Source of the DNA: an uncultured Eubacteriales bacterium
GTDB lineage: Bacteria; Bacillota; Clostridia; Oscillospirales; Acutalibacteraceae
Reading direction: 5' to 3'
Assembly: GCA_900316435.1 (NCBI GenBank)
Contig: ONCY01000008.1
Span: 1 to 33,095 of the forward strand
DNA: 33,095 nucleotides
Below are positions 7,043 to 15,820 of this stretch, piece by piece (positions within the stretch are counted from its first letter, which is position 1; each line of letters starts with the position of its first letter). Under the pieces are notes generated by a model, which searched no databases, was not told the origin of the DNA, and was given only the letters and a program-made list of their open reading frames with translations. The position numbers and the translations under genes were made by a program.

Positions 7043-9238
7043 TTACAGATGAAGCACGCGCTCCTGAATCTCCTGGGTGCGTCCCTGATTCCAGAACTGG
7101 GTGCCGATATAGCCGCAGGTTCTGCGCGCAACATTCATCTTGTCCTGGTCGCGGTTCTTGCAGTTGGGGCACTCCCAAAGCAGCTTGCCGTCCTCCTCAA
7201 CGATCTGAATCTCGCCGTCATAGCCGCAAACCTGGCAGTAGTCGCTCTTTGTATTGAGCTCGGCGTACATGATGTTCTCATAGATAAACTTCATGACCTG
7301 AAGCACCGCGGGCAGGTTCTGCTGCATGTTGGGAACCTCTACATAGCTGATTGCGCCACCCGGAGAAAGCGCCTGAAACTCGCTTTCAAGCTTTAGCTTG
7401 TCAAACGCGCTGATACCCTCGGTTACATGAACGTGATAGCTGTTTGTGATATAGTTGCGGTCGGTAACGCCCTTGATAATGCCAAAGCGCTTTTGCAGGC
7501 ACTTTGCGAACTTATATGTCGTGCTCTCGAGCGGAGTGCCGTAGATGCTGTAGTCGATGTTCTCGGCAGCCTTCCACTTTGCGCAATAGGAGTTGAGCTT
7601 CTTCATGATTTCAAGGCCAAGCTGTTTGCCCTCTTCCTCGGTCAGCTTTTTGCCTATAAGGCTATAAACGCACTCCCAAAGTCCCGCGTAGCCGAGAGAG
7701 ATTGTGGAGTAGCCGCCGTAGAGCAGCTTGTCGATTGTCTCGCCCTTTTTAAGGCGGGCAAGCGCGCCGTACTGCCAAAGGATGGGCGCGGCGTCGGAGA
7801 GAGTGCCCTTAAGGCGCTCGTGTCTTGCCTGTAAAGCGCGGTGGCAAAGCTCCATGCGCTCGTCAAAAATCTTCCAGAACTTGGTCATATCGCGGTTTGC
7901 AGATAGACCTATATCAACAAGGTTTACGGTAACAACGCCCTGGTTAAAGCGTCCGTAGTATTTATGCTTGCCGGGAACGTAGTTGAGCGCGTTTGCCACA
8001 TTGCCAACGCCCGCGTCGGTAAAGCGGTCGGGAGTCAAAAAGCTGCGGCAGCCCATGCAGGTGTAAACGTCGCCCTTGAGCTCGAGCATTACCTTCTCGG
8101 AAATGTAGTCGGGCACCATTCTCTTTGCGGTGCACTTTGCGGCAAGCTCGGTGAGGTACCAGTACTTGCTGTCCTCGTGAACGTTGTCCTCCTCAAGCAC
8201 ATAGATAAGCTTGGGGAACGCGGGAGTGATCCAAACGCCCTTTTCATTCTTTACGCCGCGGTAGCGCTGCTTAAGGGTTTCCTCAATAATCATTGCGAGG
8301 TCTGCCTTTTGCTGCTCGTTTTCCGCCTCGTTTAAGTACATATATACCGTTACAAACGGCGCCTGGCCGTTGGTTGTGAGCAGGGTTACAACCTGGTACT
8401 GAATAGTCTGAACGCCGCGGTTTACCTCCTTGCGAAGGCGCTCCTCAACGATTTGGTTAAGCTTTTCACCGCTCACCTCAACGCCCATCTCCTCAATTTC
8501 CTGCTTTACCTCGTTACGGATTTTCTCTCTCGAGATCTGAACAAAGGGAGCAAGGTGAGTAAGGCTTATGCTCTGACCGCCGTACTGGTTGCTGGCAACC
8601 TGGGCGATGATCTGGGTAGCAATATTGCACGCAGTTGAAAAGCTATGGGGCTTTTCAATCAGGGTGTCGCTGATCACGGTGCCGTTCTGCAGCATATCCT
8701 CAAGGTTTACGAGGTCGCAGTTGTGCATATGCTGAGCAAAATAATCCGAATCGTGGAAGTGGATAAGACCCTGCTTGTCGGCCTCTACAATATCGGGAGA
8801 AAGCAGCATTCTGCGGGTGAGGTCGCGGCTGACTTCGCCTGCCATATAGTCGCGCTGAACGCTGTTGACTGTTGGGTTCTTATTTGAGTTTTCCTGTTTT
8901 ACTTCCTCGTTGTTGCACTCGATCAGCGAGAGGATGCGGTTGTCTGTGGTGTTTGCCTTACGAACCAAAGAGCGATTGTAGCGGTACCTTACATAGCGGC
9001 GGGCAAGCTCAAACGCGCCCTTAGCCATAAGCTGATCCTCGACCATGTCCTGGATCTCTTCAACCGAAACCGCGCGCTTGATTTTGTTGCAGCGGTACTC
9101 AACATAGTCGGCGATATCGATGATCTGCTCCTCGGTGAGGAACGGCGTGTCTGAGGAGTTGTTCGCCTTTCTTACGGCGTTGATGATTTTTTCAACGTTA
9201 AAAATCTCCTCGGAGCCGTTTCTTTTGATGATTTTCAT
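7043..9238 (-). CDS. nrdD: Anaerobic ribonucleoside-triphosphate reductase NrdD (731 aa)
   Basis: This class III enzyme reduces ribonucleoside triphosphates to deoxyribonucleotides without oxygen. The N-terminal ATP-cone (about residues 1-95, starting MKIIKRNGSEEIF) is the allosteric site. The C-terminal zinc site has Cys668, Cys671, Cys690 and Cys693. The glycyl radical motif RTCGY has Gly709 as the radical residue. The length is full for the family. ATG 9238 is preceded by AAGGAAGG. Upstream lie a TATAAT promoter and two NrdR-box-like palindromes, so repression by NrdR is likely. nrdG follows downstream. Confidence 0.97.
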   Translation of the reverse strand: MKIIKRNGSEEIFNVEKIINAVRKANNSSDTPFLTEEQIIDIADYVEYRCNKIKRAVSVEEIQDMVEDQLMAKGAFELARRYVRYRYNRSLVRKANTTDNRILSLIECNNEEVKQENSNKNPTVNSVQRDYMAGEVSRDLTRRMLLSPDIVEADKQGLIHFHDSDYFAQHMHNCDLVNLEDMLQNGTVISDTLIEKPHSFSTACNIATQIIAQVASNQYGGQSISLTHLAPFVQISREKIRNEVKQEIEEMGVEVSGEKLNQIVEERLRKEVNRGVQTIQYQVVTLLTTNGQAPFVTVYMYLNEAENEQQKADLAMIIEETLKQRYRGVKNEKGVWITPAFPKLIYVLEEDNVHEDSKYWYLTELAAKCTAKRMVPDYISEKVMLELKGDVYTCMGCRSFLTPDRFTDAGVGNVANALNYVPGKHKYYGRFNQGVVTVNLVDIGLSANRDMTKFWKIFDERMELCHRALQARHERLKGTLSDAAPILWQYGALARLKKGETIDKLLYGGYSTISLGYAGLWECVYSLIGKKLTEEEGKQLGLEIMKKLNSYCAKWKAAENIDYSIYGTPLESTTYKFAKCLQKRFGIIKGVTDRNYITNSYHVHVTEGISAFDKLKLESEFQALSPGGAISYVEVPNMQQNLPAVLQVMKFIYENIMYAELNTKSDYCQVCGYDGEIQIVEEDGKLLWECPNCKNRDQDKMNVARRTCGYIGTQFWNQGRTQEIQERVLHL

Positions 9239-9316
9239 GATTCTGACCTTCCTTATCCGTTAATTTCAAAAATCTATAGCAAGATTTAAATAATTGATTT
9301 AACCCGTGCGAGATAT

Positions 9317-9345
9317 ATTATACAACATGATTTTTAAAAATGCAA
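9317..9345 (-). promoter_or_regulatory. Promoter of nrdD
   Basis: On the minus strand TATAAT (9317-9322) is preceded after 17 bp by TTGCAT (9340-9345). The leader to ATG 9238 is about 70 nt. The NrdR-like boxes lie 20 bp and more upstream of this -35. Confidence 0.6.
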
Positions 9346-9364
9346 TAGTCTTTTTGAACAAAGA

Positions 9365-9412
9365 ACACAAGATGTTGTGTTCTTTAAAAGAAATAAGCAC
9401 AGGATATTGACG
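9365..9412 (-). promoter_or_regulatory. Tandem NrdR-box-like sites upstream of nrdD
   Basis: Box 1 (9365-9380) reads ACACAACATCTTGTGT on the minus strand and box 2 (9397-9412) reads CGTCAATATCCTGTGC. Both fit the NrdR consensus acaCwAtATaTwGtgt closely. Their centres are 32 bp apart, about three helical turns, which is the known arrangement of NrdR operators. NrdR is an ATP/dATP-sensing repressor of ribonucleotide reductase genes. Confidence 0.75.
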
Positions 9413-9556
9413 TTTTGTAAACGCTCGTCAGAAAATTAACACACCCCGAAAACCGCATGGATAAGCGGTTTTCAGGGTGTTGGCAAAAGTATAATTCACG
9501 TTTGGAAAATTATAAGTTACAATATATATTGTGATTATGACAATATTGGAAACGTG
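9413..9556. other. Intergenic DNA between the nrdD regulatory region and repeat copy B
   Basis: The 9239-9806 interval carries no gene I can support. It holds the nrdD promoter and NrdR-like boxes (9317-9412), a strong hairpin (9441-9480) and repeat copy B (9557 onward). The remaining AT-rich sequence at 9481-9556 shows nothing further. Confidence 0.6.
9441..9480 (-). terminator. Hairpin terminator downstream of the queH operon
   Basis: The 16-nt arms 9441-9456 and 9465-9480 pair with one G-U, around a 7-8 nt loop. On the minus strand the stem is followed by GTTAATTTTC, a weak T-tract. It is the likely end of the leftward operon, after read-through of repeat copy B. Confidence 0.6.
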
Positions 9557-9835
9557 GGAACGTGACGTTCCATCCGGCGCGCCTTTGGACAACATGATAT
9601 AACAAATACCTTTCTGCAACGGCGCATCATAAATCGCGGGAATGGAAGCTTTCTTATATATTAATTGTATGATTCGTGTACTGTTCGTCGCGTCACGCGA
9701 CCGCCTTTGGATAAATCGGTTTATAGCAAGCCTCGGTATAACGGCGCTTTATATCTCGCGGGAACGGAAGGTTTGTATTGCGCAAAAGTCTGATTCGCGA
9801 ATTGGGTCAAGCGTCACGCTTGCGCGTCACGCGAC
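9557..9835 (-). repeat. Composite palindromic repeat, copy B (two units, inverted relative to copy A)
   Basis: Read on the minus strand this element follows copy A almost block for block. It has the palindromes CGCGTGACGCG and CAAGCGTGACGCTTG (9823-9833 and 9808-9822), GTCGCGTGACGCGAC (9687-9701) and GGAACGTGACGTTCC (9557-9571), and two spacers with CCCGCGA, GCGCCGTT and CCAAAGGCG blocks. Even the inner spacer sequence GAACAGTACACGAA is shared with copy A. It overlaps the 3' end of queH and supplies its stop codon. Confidence 0.85.
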
Positions 9836-10433
9836 TGAAAACGCAGCCGCAGTAGTTTTGCCTGTAAAGCTCATACTCGCGCGAAAGCTCGATGCTGCGC
9901 TTGTAGCCCTCTTTCTTCTTAAAATCGCTGTACAGCCAGCTTACGCCGTATTTTTCGCCCATCTCTGCCCCTATTTTATTAAGCAGAGCCGCGTTTTTGA
10001 GCGGACTTATCGTTAGCGTGGTCGTAAAATAGTCAAAGCCCTGCTCCTTCGCCTTCTTAGCGCTCGCCTCAAGCCTCAGCTTAAAGCACTCCTTACACCG
10101 CAGACCGCCCTCGGGCTCATTCTCCAAACCGCGCACAGCCCCAAAAAAATCCTGAGGCTCATACTCGCTTTCGGTCAGCTTTACAGGATGCTTAAATTCC
10201 TTTAAGGAAATATATCTCTTTTCCTCACTCAAACGATATTCGTATTCTTCTTTTATAGAAATATTCGGGTTGTAGTAATAGATCGTGATGTCAAAATACT
10301 GCGATAGATATTCAAGGCAGTAGCTCGAGCACGGCGCGCAGCAAACATGCAAAAGCAGCCTCGGCACCTCGCCCTTTGCCTGATGCGTTTCGATAACGCG
10401 GTCAAGCTCTTTTTGATAATTCATCTTATTCAT
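9807..10433 (-). CDS. queH: Epoxyqueuosine reductase QueH (208 aa)
   Basis: QueH carries out the last step of queuosine biosynthesis, reducing epoxyqueuosine in tRNA. The metal and cluster ligands are visible: Cys31, Cys32 and Cys35 (HVCCAPC), Cys113 and Cys116 (CKEC), and Cys195 and Cys197 (YCGC). The length is normal. The start ATG overlaps the stop of the upstream HAD gene in ATGA, indicating coupling; Met4 is an alternative start. The last nine residues (SRVTRKRDA) and the TGA come from repeat copy B, so the C-terminus after YCGCVF is element-derived and unusually basic. Confidence 0.93.
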   Translation of the reverse strand: MNKMNYQKELDRVIETHQAKGEVPRLLLHVCCAPCSSYCLEYLSQYFDITIYYYNPNISIKEEYEYRLSEEKRYISLKEFKHPVKLTESEYEPQDFFGAVRGLENEPEGGLRCKECFKLRLEASAKKAKEQGFDYFTTTLTISPLKNAALLNKIGAEMGEKYGVSWLYSDFKKKEGYKRSIELSREYELYRQNYCGCVFSRVTRKRDA

Positions 10434-11083
10434 AGGCTCAATATATACTCCAGCAGTTCTTGGGCGCTGTCTGCAACGAATGGCGCGCCCGCTTCAAGCA
10501 GCTCCTTTTTTCCGCGAAAGCCCCAGCTCACGCCAGCCATTTTAACGCCCGCGTTATGGGCGGTAAATACATCGACGTTGCTGTCGCCGATATACACGCA
10601 CTCTTCGGGCTTTACGCCGTGCAGACTCAAAATAGCGTGCAGCGACTCGCCGTCGGGCTTGCACTTGTACTGCGGCTTCTGCCCCCACGCCTCTTCAAAG
10701 CTGTGCGACGGATAAAGCTTGCCGAGAATCGCACCGACAAACTCGTCGGGCTTATTTGACAGCACGGCGGTCATAATGTCTTTTTCGGCTAAGCTTTTAA
10801 GCAGAGCGTCACAGCCTTTATAGGCGGCGGTGTTGTCGTTGCAGTGCGCGGCGTACTCACGGTTGAATACTTCCATAACAGTTTCAAACTTCTCCCTATC
10901 GGAAAAATCACCCATCGCGCGCTCAGCCAGCTTTTGTCTGCCGTTGCCGACAAAGGTTCGGTAGGCGTCAACAGGGTGTTCGGGCAGACCGACCGCCCTA
11001 AGGCCCTTATTAACGCTGATTGCGAGGTCGGTAAGCGAATCGACAAGGGTTCCGTCCAAGTCAAACACAGCCATTTTTATCAT
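10430..11083 (-). CDS. HAD-family phosphatase, phosphoglycolate phosphatase-like (217 aa)
   Basis: The motifs are complete: FDLDGTLVDS (Asp8 nucleophile, Asp10 acid/base), a LSNKP motif II, a lysine in the KCKPD region, and GDSNVDVFTAHNAG for motif IV. The helical cap lies at about residues 16-85. The family hydrolyses small phosphate esters; the exact substrate cannot be read from sequence. The start ATG 11083 overlaps the stop of the cyclase-family gene in TGATG, and the stop overlaps the queH start in ATGA, so three genes are translationally linked. It contrasts with the HAD protein at 3357-4013, which lacks the nucleophile. Confidence 0.9.
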   Translation of the reverse strand: MIKMAVFDLDGTLVDSLTDLAISVNKGLRAVGLPEHPVDAYRTFVGNGRQKLAERAMGDFSDREKFETVMEVFNREYAAHCNDNTAAYKGCDALLKSLAEKDIMTAVLSNKPDEFVGAILGKLYPSHSFEEAWGQKPQYKCKPDGESLHAILSLHGVKPEECVYIGDSNVDVFTAHNAGVKMAGVSWGFRGKKELLEAGAPFVADSAQELLEYILSL

Positions 11084-11673
11084 CAGTGAAGCCCCTTTTC
11101 CATTTCAAGAAGAATAGCGCGGCACGGCGCCGCCTCAAGCCCTCCGAGCTTTACGGGAAAGGCGCACAGCTCATATTCGCCGTCGTCGATAGCCGAAAGA
11201 TTCAGGTTTTCGAGCACAACAATGCCCACTCTTGCAAGCTCGCGGTGCGGACGCGCCTCATCAAACGGCGGCGCTATAGAATCCGCGTCAGTACCGACAA
11301 GTACCACGTCGCTGTCGGCGAGCACAATAGCGGCAGACTGGGAAAGATAAGTGTTTCCCTCGCCGTGGAAAAGGATCCTGCGCTTGCAGTAAGGCAGCAG
11401 ACGCTCCATGTCGTCGCCCGTAAGAATCCCCTCAACGGTAATCACGGTGCATTTGCCGTAAAAGGTGTTGAGGCGGATATTGTCAACAGGGCTTCCGTCC
11501 TCACAAAAGTGCAGCGGCGCGTCGATGTGGGTGCCCGCATGAGTACACATGGAAAGCGCGGTAAGGTTGCACTCGTCGGTATCTATGTCTTTTATCGTGA
11601 TAACCTCAGTGTCGGGGTCGCCCTCAAACACGGGCGCGGTAAGCGTATCAATTGAAATATCGTGAATAATCAT
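11083..11673 (-). CDS. Cyclase-family (kynurenine formamidase-like) hydrolase (196 aa)
   Basis: The signature HAGTHIDAPLHF gives the metal-binding residues His45, His49, Asp51 and His55 of the cyclase/arylformamidase (KynB-like) family. Members hydrolyse formamides, cyclic compounds or related substrates. No tryptophan catabolism genes are nearby, so the substrate is open. ATG 11673 has AGGGAGGG upstream. It is the first gene of the operon with the HAD phosphatase and queH, with a promoter at 11759-11787. Confidence 0.87.
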   Translation of the reverse strand: MIIHDISIDTLTAPVFEGDPDTEVITIKDIDTDECNLTALSMCTHAGTHIDAPLHFCEDGSPVDNIRLNTFYGKCTVITVEGILTGDDMERLLPYCKRRILFHGEGNTYLSQSAAIVLADSDVVLVGTDADSIAPPFDEARPHRELARVGIVVLENLNLSAIDDGEYELCAFPVKLGGLEAAPCRAILLEMEKGLH

Positions 11674-11758
11674 TTCCTGTCCCTCCCTTAATACTAATAT
11701 CCAATAAAACCCTTTAACATATATTTTAAAGCGTTTTAACGGTAATTAGCATAAAACA

Positions 11759-11787
11759 ATTGTATCACAGCTTACCCCAAATTGCAA
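11759..11787 (-). promoter_or_regulatory. Promoter for the cyclase-HAD-queH operon
   Basis: On the minus strand TTGCAA (11782-11787) and TACAAT (11759-11764) are separated by 17 bp. The leader to ATG 11673 is about 80 nt and AT-rich, with no obvious structure. Confidence 0.5.
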
Positions 11788-11824
11788 TCATTTGGTCTGT
11801 TTCATGTTGTTCATAACAACAGGC

Positions 11825-11856
11825 AAAAAATAAGGGCACCCCTTTCGGAGTGCCCT
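11825..11856 (-). terminator. Terminator of the large dockerin protein gene
   Basis: The arms AGGGCACCCC (11833-11842) and GGAGTGCCCT (11847-11856) pair with one G-U around a TTTC loop. An A-run at 11825-11830 becomes a T-run on the minus strand. The spacing after the stop at 11887 is about 30 nt. Confidence 0.85.
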
Positions 11857-11886
11857 CGGTAGTTTTAAAGCAAAACGCTTTATTTA

Positions 11887-14163
11887 TTATTTGTTAGCAG
11901 GAATGATTCTGCCGTCTGCAAGAAGCTTGTTGCCTGCTTCGCCTGTACCCTCAGTATACTGAGCAAGGTACTTCTGAACGCAAGTTACGTCGAGAATAGA
12001 GATTCTGCCGTCGCGGTTAACGTCGCCGAGCTTCTCGGCTACTTCGTCAAACTTAACGAGCTCAATACCCCTCTGCTGGATCAGAGTAGCGTCGTCGATT
12101 GTAACATTTCCGTCGCCGTTTACGTCGCCGATGATGCCTACTTCTTCAACAGGAGCGTACTCAATGGTAATTGTGAACTTAGCCCCTTCCTTGGTAATAA
12201 AGTCGAACTCTCTGAGGTCGAGCTGAGCCTTAACTGTGCATACATCGTCTGTATCGAAGGCGATGTTGTCGCCGTTGTAAACAGCGTCTGTAGCAACGCC
12301 GCTCTCAGCGAAAGCGCCGCCGAAGTTGTGCGTCCATGCGCCGTCGATAGCAAACTTGATCTGACGCTCAAAGCCGTCGGGAACATTAGCAAACTCGATT
12401 TCCCATACGCCCTCTGCAACTTCTGTCATCTCGTTGGATGCAAAAGCGGGATCCCAAGCTGCGCCGTTGAGCCATGTGCCTTCGCCGTTACCTACAGCGT
12501 ATACGGTGCCAACTTCAAATACAACATCAGCTACGATGTCGCCGCTTACGGATACAACATATCCGTCCTCGGTAGGAGCAGCGGTTACTGTGAATGTACC
12601 TGCGCCTGTAAGAGCAAAGGTAGCGTTGTTGCCGGTCTCGTCGCCGTACCAGTCTGCGCCGTTCTTAACAGCCTTGAGCTGAACTACGTCAAATGCCTTG
12701 TCAACGGTGTAATCCTTGGTGTAGGTGCCGTCGTCGTTAGCGGTCATGAGGTTAGCCTCGTTTGTAGCGTCCCAAGCTGTGCCGAAGATGTCGGCGGGTG
12801 TACCTGCTACAACGAAAGTATCGGCAGGAACGGGCTCGTCTTCTGTTTTGAAGGTAGCGGTAGCAACCAGCTTGCCGTCTGCGAGTTCAACCTTATCGAA
12901 CGCCTTATCGTTAAGAGCAGCAGTAGTCGCGTCGGTGAACTGATAGCCATCGGCAGCGGTAAATGTTACTGTAAGAGTGTACTCGGTGTTGTAAGCCGCA
13001 ATCTCATCAGCGGGAGACCAAACAGCCTCGGAAGAATAGTTACCGCCTACTGCGCCTGCAACTGTGGGCAGAGCCTCAGTAGCTTTTACTTCGCCGTCCA
13101 TTGCAGCCGCAACGCTGTCAATGTCAACAACAGCGGGCTCGGTGGGAAGATTCAGTCTTTCCTTTACAAGGTCAAAGTCAGGATACTTTGTAACCTTTTC
13201 CTTCTCAACGCCTGTAGCCTCATCGACCTCTGTGGTGGTGATAGAAGTGTATCTGTAGCAATCCTTGAGGGTGCCGTCATCCTTTAAGTCGTCAGCGCCG
13301 TCAACATGTACATACTGAACGCCTTCATCATGCTTTGCGCCGAACTTCTCAACGTACAGATCATAAACATCCTGAGCGGAAGCGCCGAACTTCTCAATAA
13401 CGGGCTTAATCTTTGCCCAGGTAAATGAGGGTTCGTTTACGGGGTTGGGAAGATACTTCTGGAGCGCGTTAGCCATTTCCAGAGCGTCGGGAGAGTTGCC
13501 CGCCTTTGCGCCGTCGATATAAGCGCAGAGGGTAGATACCTTTCTAACGGACTGGCCTTCGGCGTCGTTGGTGCCGAGGTAGTCGATCTTCTGAGAGTTA
13601 GCGGTATTCTCACGAACGGTAGCCTTTGAAGCGGGCTCTACGATGTGATATGTAGTACCAAGGGAATTGGTATTGAAGTACATATCGCAGGTCTGATAAC
13701 CGTCAGTGTTCGGCTGAAGCAGGTCTGTCTGACCGGCATTCGCCTTTGTTGAGAACAGAACGCCGTAGTCCGCGCCTTCCTCTAACTCGCCCTTGCCGGA
13801 CTCGGTGATGTCGAAGTAGTAAAGGCTGTCGCCTTTAGCGTCCTTGTACATCGAGGTCGAAGGAGCCTCCCAAGAGCTTTCCTTTACTTCGCCTTTGTTT
13901 CCGTAATAAGCATAGTAGTTACAGAAAACGTTGCAGGTATGCTTTTTAGCGTTGTATTTAACACTCGAGTTAGCGCCCCAAGCACTTGATGGGAACTGGA
14001 AAAATACAAGCTGATGTCCCGCGGCTTTTCTCTCGGCAGCAGTCATAACGCCTGTAGAATCGGCGTCAACCTGCGCAGCGGAAGCAGCTACCATGCTAAA
14101 GCACGAAGTTGCCATCAAGCCTGAAAGTACCAGACTGATGACCTTTGATGATTTTCTCATCAT
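11887..14163 (-). CDS. Secreted dockerin protein with X25/SusE-like starch-binding modules (758 aa)
   Basis: A signal peptide (about 1-30, ending AASAA) indicates export. Residues 50-180 form an aromatic-rich domain (VFFQFPSSAWG, NYYAYYGNK) that I do not recognise. Residues 355-440 look like a beta-sandwich repeat (TLTVTFTAADGYQFT). Two related modules at about 448-545 and 553-668 (GTAWDATNEANLM, GAAWDPAFASNEM) resemble the X25 modules of amylopullulanases and of R. bromii amylosome proteins. A type I dockerin with two repeats (GDVNGDGNVTIDD from 679; GDVNRDGRISILD from 713) ends the protein. There is no catalytic domain, so a starch-adherence role docked to a cohesin is likely. It is monocistronic, with its own promoter and terminator. 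Confidence 0.85.
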   Translation of the reverse strand: MMRKSSKVISLVLSGLMATSCFSMVAASAAQVDADSTGVMTAAERKAAGHQLVFFQFPSSAWGANSSVKYNAKKHTCNVFCNYYAYYGNKGEVKESSWEAPSTSMYKDAKGDSLYYFDITESGKGELEEGADYGVLFSTKANAGQTDLLQPNTDGYQTCDMYFNTNSLGTTYHIVEPASKATVRENTANSQKIDYLGTNDAEGQSVRKVSTLCAYIDGAKAGNSPDALEMANALQKYLPNPVNEPSFTWAKIKPVIEKFGASAQDVYDLYVEKFGAKHDEGVQYVHVDGADDLKDDGTLKDCYRYTSITTTEVDEATGVEKEKVTKYPDFDLVKERLNLPTEPAVVDIDSVAAAMDGEVKATEALPTVAGAVGGNYSSEAVWSPADEIAAYNTEYTLTVTFTAADGYQFTDATTAALNDKAFDKVELADGKLVATATFKTEDEPVPADTFVVAGTPADIFGTAWDATNEANLMTANDDGTYTKDYTVDKAFDVVQLKAVKNGADWYGDETGNNATFALTGAGTFTVTAAPTEDGYVVSVSGDIVADVVFEVGTVYAVGNGEGTWLNGAAWDPAFASNEMTEVAEGVWEIEFANVPDGFERQIKFAIDGAWTHNFGGAFAESGVATDAVYNGDNIAFDTDDVCTVKAQLDLREFDFITKEGAKFTITIEYAPVEEVGIIGDVNGDGNVTIDDATLIQQRGIELVKFDEVAEKLGDVNRDGRISILDVTCVQKYLAQYTEGTGEAGNKLLADGRIIPANK

Positions 14164-14207
14164 TAAATTCCTCCTTTTTGATAGTAACTCATATTTTGAG
14201 TGATTAC

Positions 14208-14236
14208 ATTATATCTCAAAATAATATATTTTACAA
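14208..14236 (-). promoter_or_regulatory. Promoter of the large dockerin protein gene
   Basis: On the minus strand TTGTAA (14231-14236) and TATAAT (14208-14213) have a 17-bp spacer. An AAGGAGG ribosome site follows just ahead of ATG 14163. Confidence 0.7.
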
Positions 14237-14361
14237 TAGTTTTTTAGAAATTTTGTAATGAATTTTTAAACTTTCGGGAATCAATTACATTCACTTAAGC
14301 CATAAAGACAACAGGCGTTTGACAGCTGTGCGGATTTGGCTGCTAAAATCCAGTTTTTATC

Positions 14362-14390
14362 TTGACAAAGAGGACAATAGATAGTAAAAT
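14362..14390 (+). promoter_or_regulatory. Promoter of glyQS
   Basis: TTGACA (14362-14367) and TAAAAT (14385-14390) are 17 bp apart and lie 35 nt before ATG 14426. The leader is too short for a T-box. Confidence 0.7.
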
Positions 14391-14425
14391 TTATAGAATA
14401 AACCGAAAACAAGTGAGGGAATAAT

Positions 14426-15802
14426 ATGGAAAACCAGAAAAAAACCATGGACAAAATAGTAGCCCTGTGCAAAGGCAGAGGCTTTGTATACCCCGGCTCC
14501 GAAATTTACGGCGGCCTTGCCAACACCTGGGACTACGGCCCTTTGGGCATGGCGCTTAAAAACAACATAAAGCAGGCTTGGCTTAAAAAATTTGTACAGG
14601 AAAACAAGTACAACGTTGGCCTTGACTCCGCTATTCTTATGAATCCCCAGACCTGGATCGCCTCCGGTCACCTGGGCGGCTTTTCAGACCCGCTTATGGA
14701 CTGCAAGGAGTGCAAGACACGCCACCGCGCCGACAACCTCATCGAGGACTTTGACGGCACAAACGTAGCCGGCTGGTCAAACGAACAGATGATGGACTAC
14801 ATCAAGGAAAAAAGCATTCCCTGCCCCAACTGCGGCAAGCATAACTTTACAGACATCCGTCAGTTCAACCTGATGTTCAAGACTTTCCAGGGCGTTACCG
14901 AGGGCACTAAAAACGAGCTTTACCTCCGCCCCGAAACCGCTCAGGGAATTTTTGTAAACTTTGCAAACATCCAGCGCACAACCCGCAAAAAGGTTCCGTT
15001 CGGCGTTGCCCAGATCGGTAAATCCTTCCGAAATGAAATCACCCCCGGCAACTTTATTTTCCGCGTGCGTGAGTTTGAGCAGATGGAACTTGAATTCTTC
15101 TGCAAGCCCGGCACCGATTTGGAGTGGTTCGACTACTGGCGCAGCTTCTGCCGCGACTTCCTGTATTCGCTCAACATAAAGCCCGAGAACCTCAGACTGC
15201 GCGACCACGAGCAGGAGGAGCTGAGCTTCTACTCAAAGGCTACAACCGACTTTGAGTACCTGTTCCCCTTCGGCTGGGGCGAGCTTTGGGGCATTGCGGA
15301 CAGAACCGACTACGACCTCACCCAGCACATCAACACAAGCGGCAAGGCGCTTGACTACTTTGACCAGACCACAAACGAGCGCTATGTTCCCTATGTAATT
15401 GAACCCTCTTTGGGCGTTGAGCGTCTTTTCCTTGCGATTGTTGTTGAGGCTTACGACGAGGAGCAGATCGACGAAAAGGACACCCGTGTTGTTATGCACC
15501 TGCACCCCGCGCTTGCTCCCTTCAAGGCCGCGGTGCTTCCGCTCAGCAAAAAGCTCAGCGAAAAAGCAGGCGAGGTTGCCGATATGCTGTCAAAGGACTT
15601 CATGACTGACTTTGACGAAACAGGTTCTATCGGCAAGCGCTACCGCCGTCAGGACGAGATCGGCACGCCCTTCTGCGTAACTTACGACTTCGATTCAATC
15701 GAGGACGGCTGCGTTACCGTGCGCGACCGCGACACCATGCAGCAGGAGCGCGTTAAGATTGACGAGCTCAACGCGTACATCGCGGAGAAAATCAAGTTTT
15801 AA
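14426..15802 (+). CDS. glyQS: Glycyl-tRNA synthetase, single-chain alpha2 type (458 aa)
   Basis: This class II synthetase charges tRNA-Gly. The N-terminus ([23 protein letters not shown]) and WDYGPLG are family signatures. [11 protein letters not shown] and CPNCGKH look like a zinc site insertion, FNLMFKT and [12 protein letters not shown] cover motif 2 and its surroundings, and EPSLGVERL is motif 3. The C-terminal anticodon-binding domain begins near residue 355 ([13 protein letters not shown]). The length is as expected for the single-chain form. GTGAGGG precedes ATG 14426. A bidirectional terminator follows. Confidence 0.97.
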   Translation: MENQKKTMDKIVALCKGRGFVYPGSEIYGGLANTWDYGPLGMALKNNIKQAWLKKFVQENKYNVGLDSAILMNPQTWIASGHLGGFSDPLMDCKECKTRHRADNLIEDFDGTNVAGWSNEQMMDYIKEKSIPCPNCGKHNFTDIRQFNLMFKTFQGVTEGTKNELYLRPETAQGIFVNFANIQRTTRKKVPFGVAQIGKSFRNEITPGNFIFRVREFEQMELEFFCKPGTDLEWFDYWRSFCRDFLYSLNIKPENLRLRDHEQEELSFYSKATTDFEYLFPFGWGELWGIADRTDYDLTQHINTSGKALDYFDQTTNERYVPYVIEPSLGVERLFLAIVVEAYDEEQIDEKDTRVVMHLHPALAPFKAAVLPLSKKLSEKAGEVADMLSKDFMTDFDETGSIGKRYRRQDEIGTPFCVTYDFDSIEDGCVTVRDRDTMQQERVKIDELNAYIAEKIKF

Positions 15803-15820
15803 TTGACATATAAAATTTCA

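Noticed and set aside
9642-10016. 124-aa plus-strand open frame across repeat copy B and queH
   Set aside because: Crosses the element and the antisense of queH; no support for translation.
12328-13287. 319-aa open frame on the plus strand opposite the large dockerin gene
   Set aside because: No ribosome site, Cys-rich low-quality composition, and it mirrors a codon-biased real gene with signal peptide and dockerin on the other strand.
14281-14425. Possible T-box leader before glyQS
   Set aside because: The predicted promoter leaves only about 30 nt of leader and no T-box sequence (TGGNACCGCG) is present.
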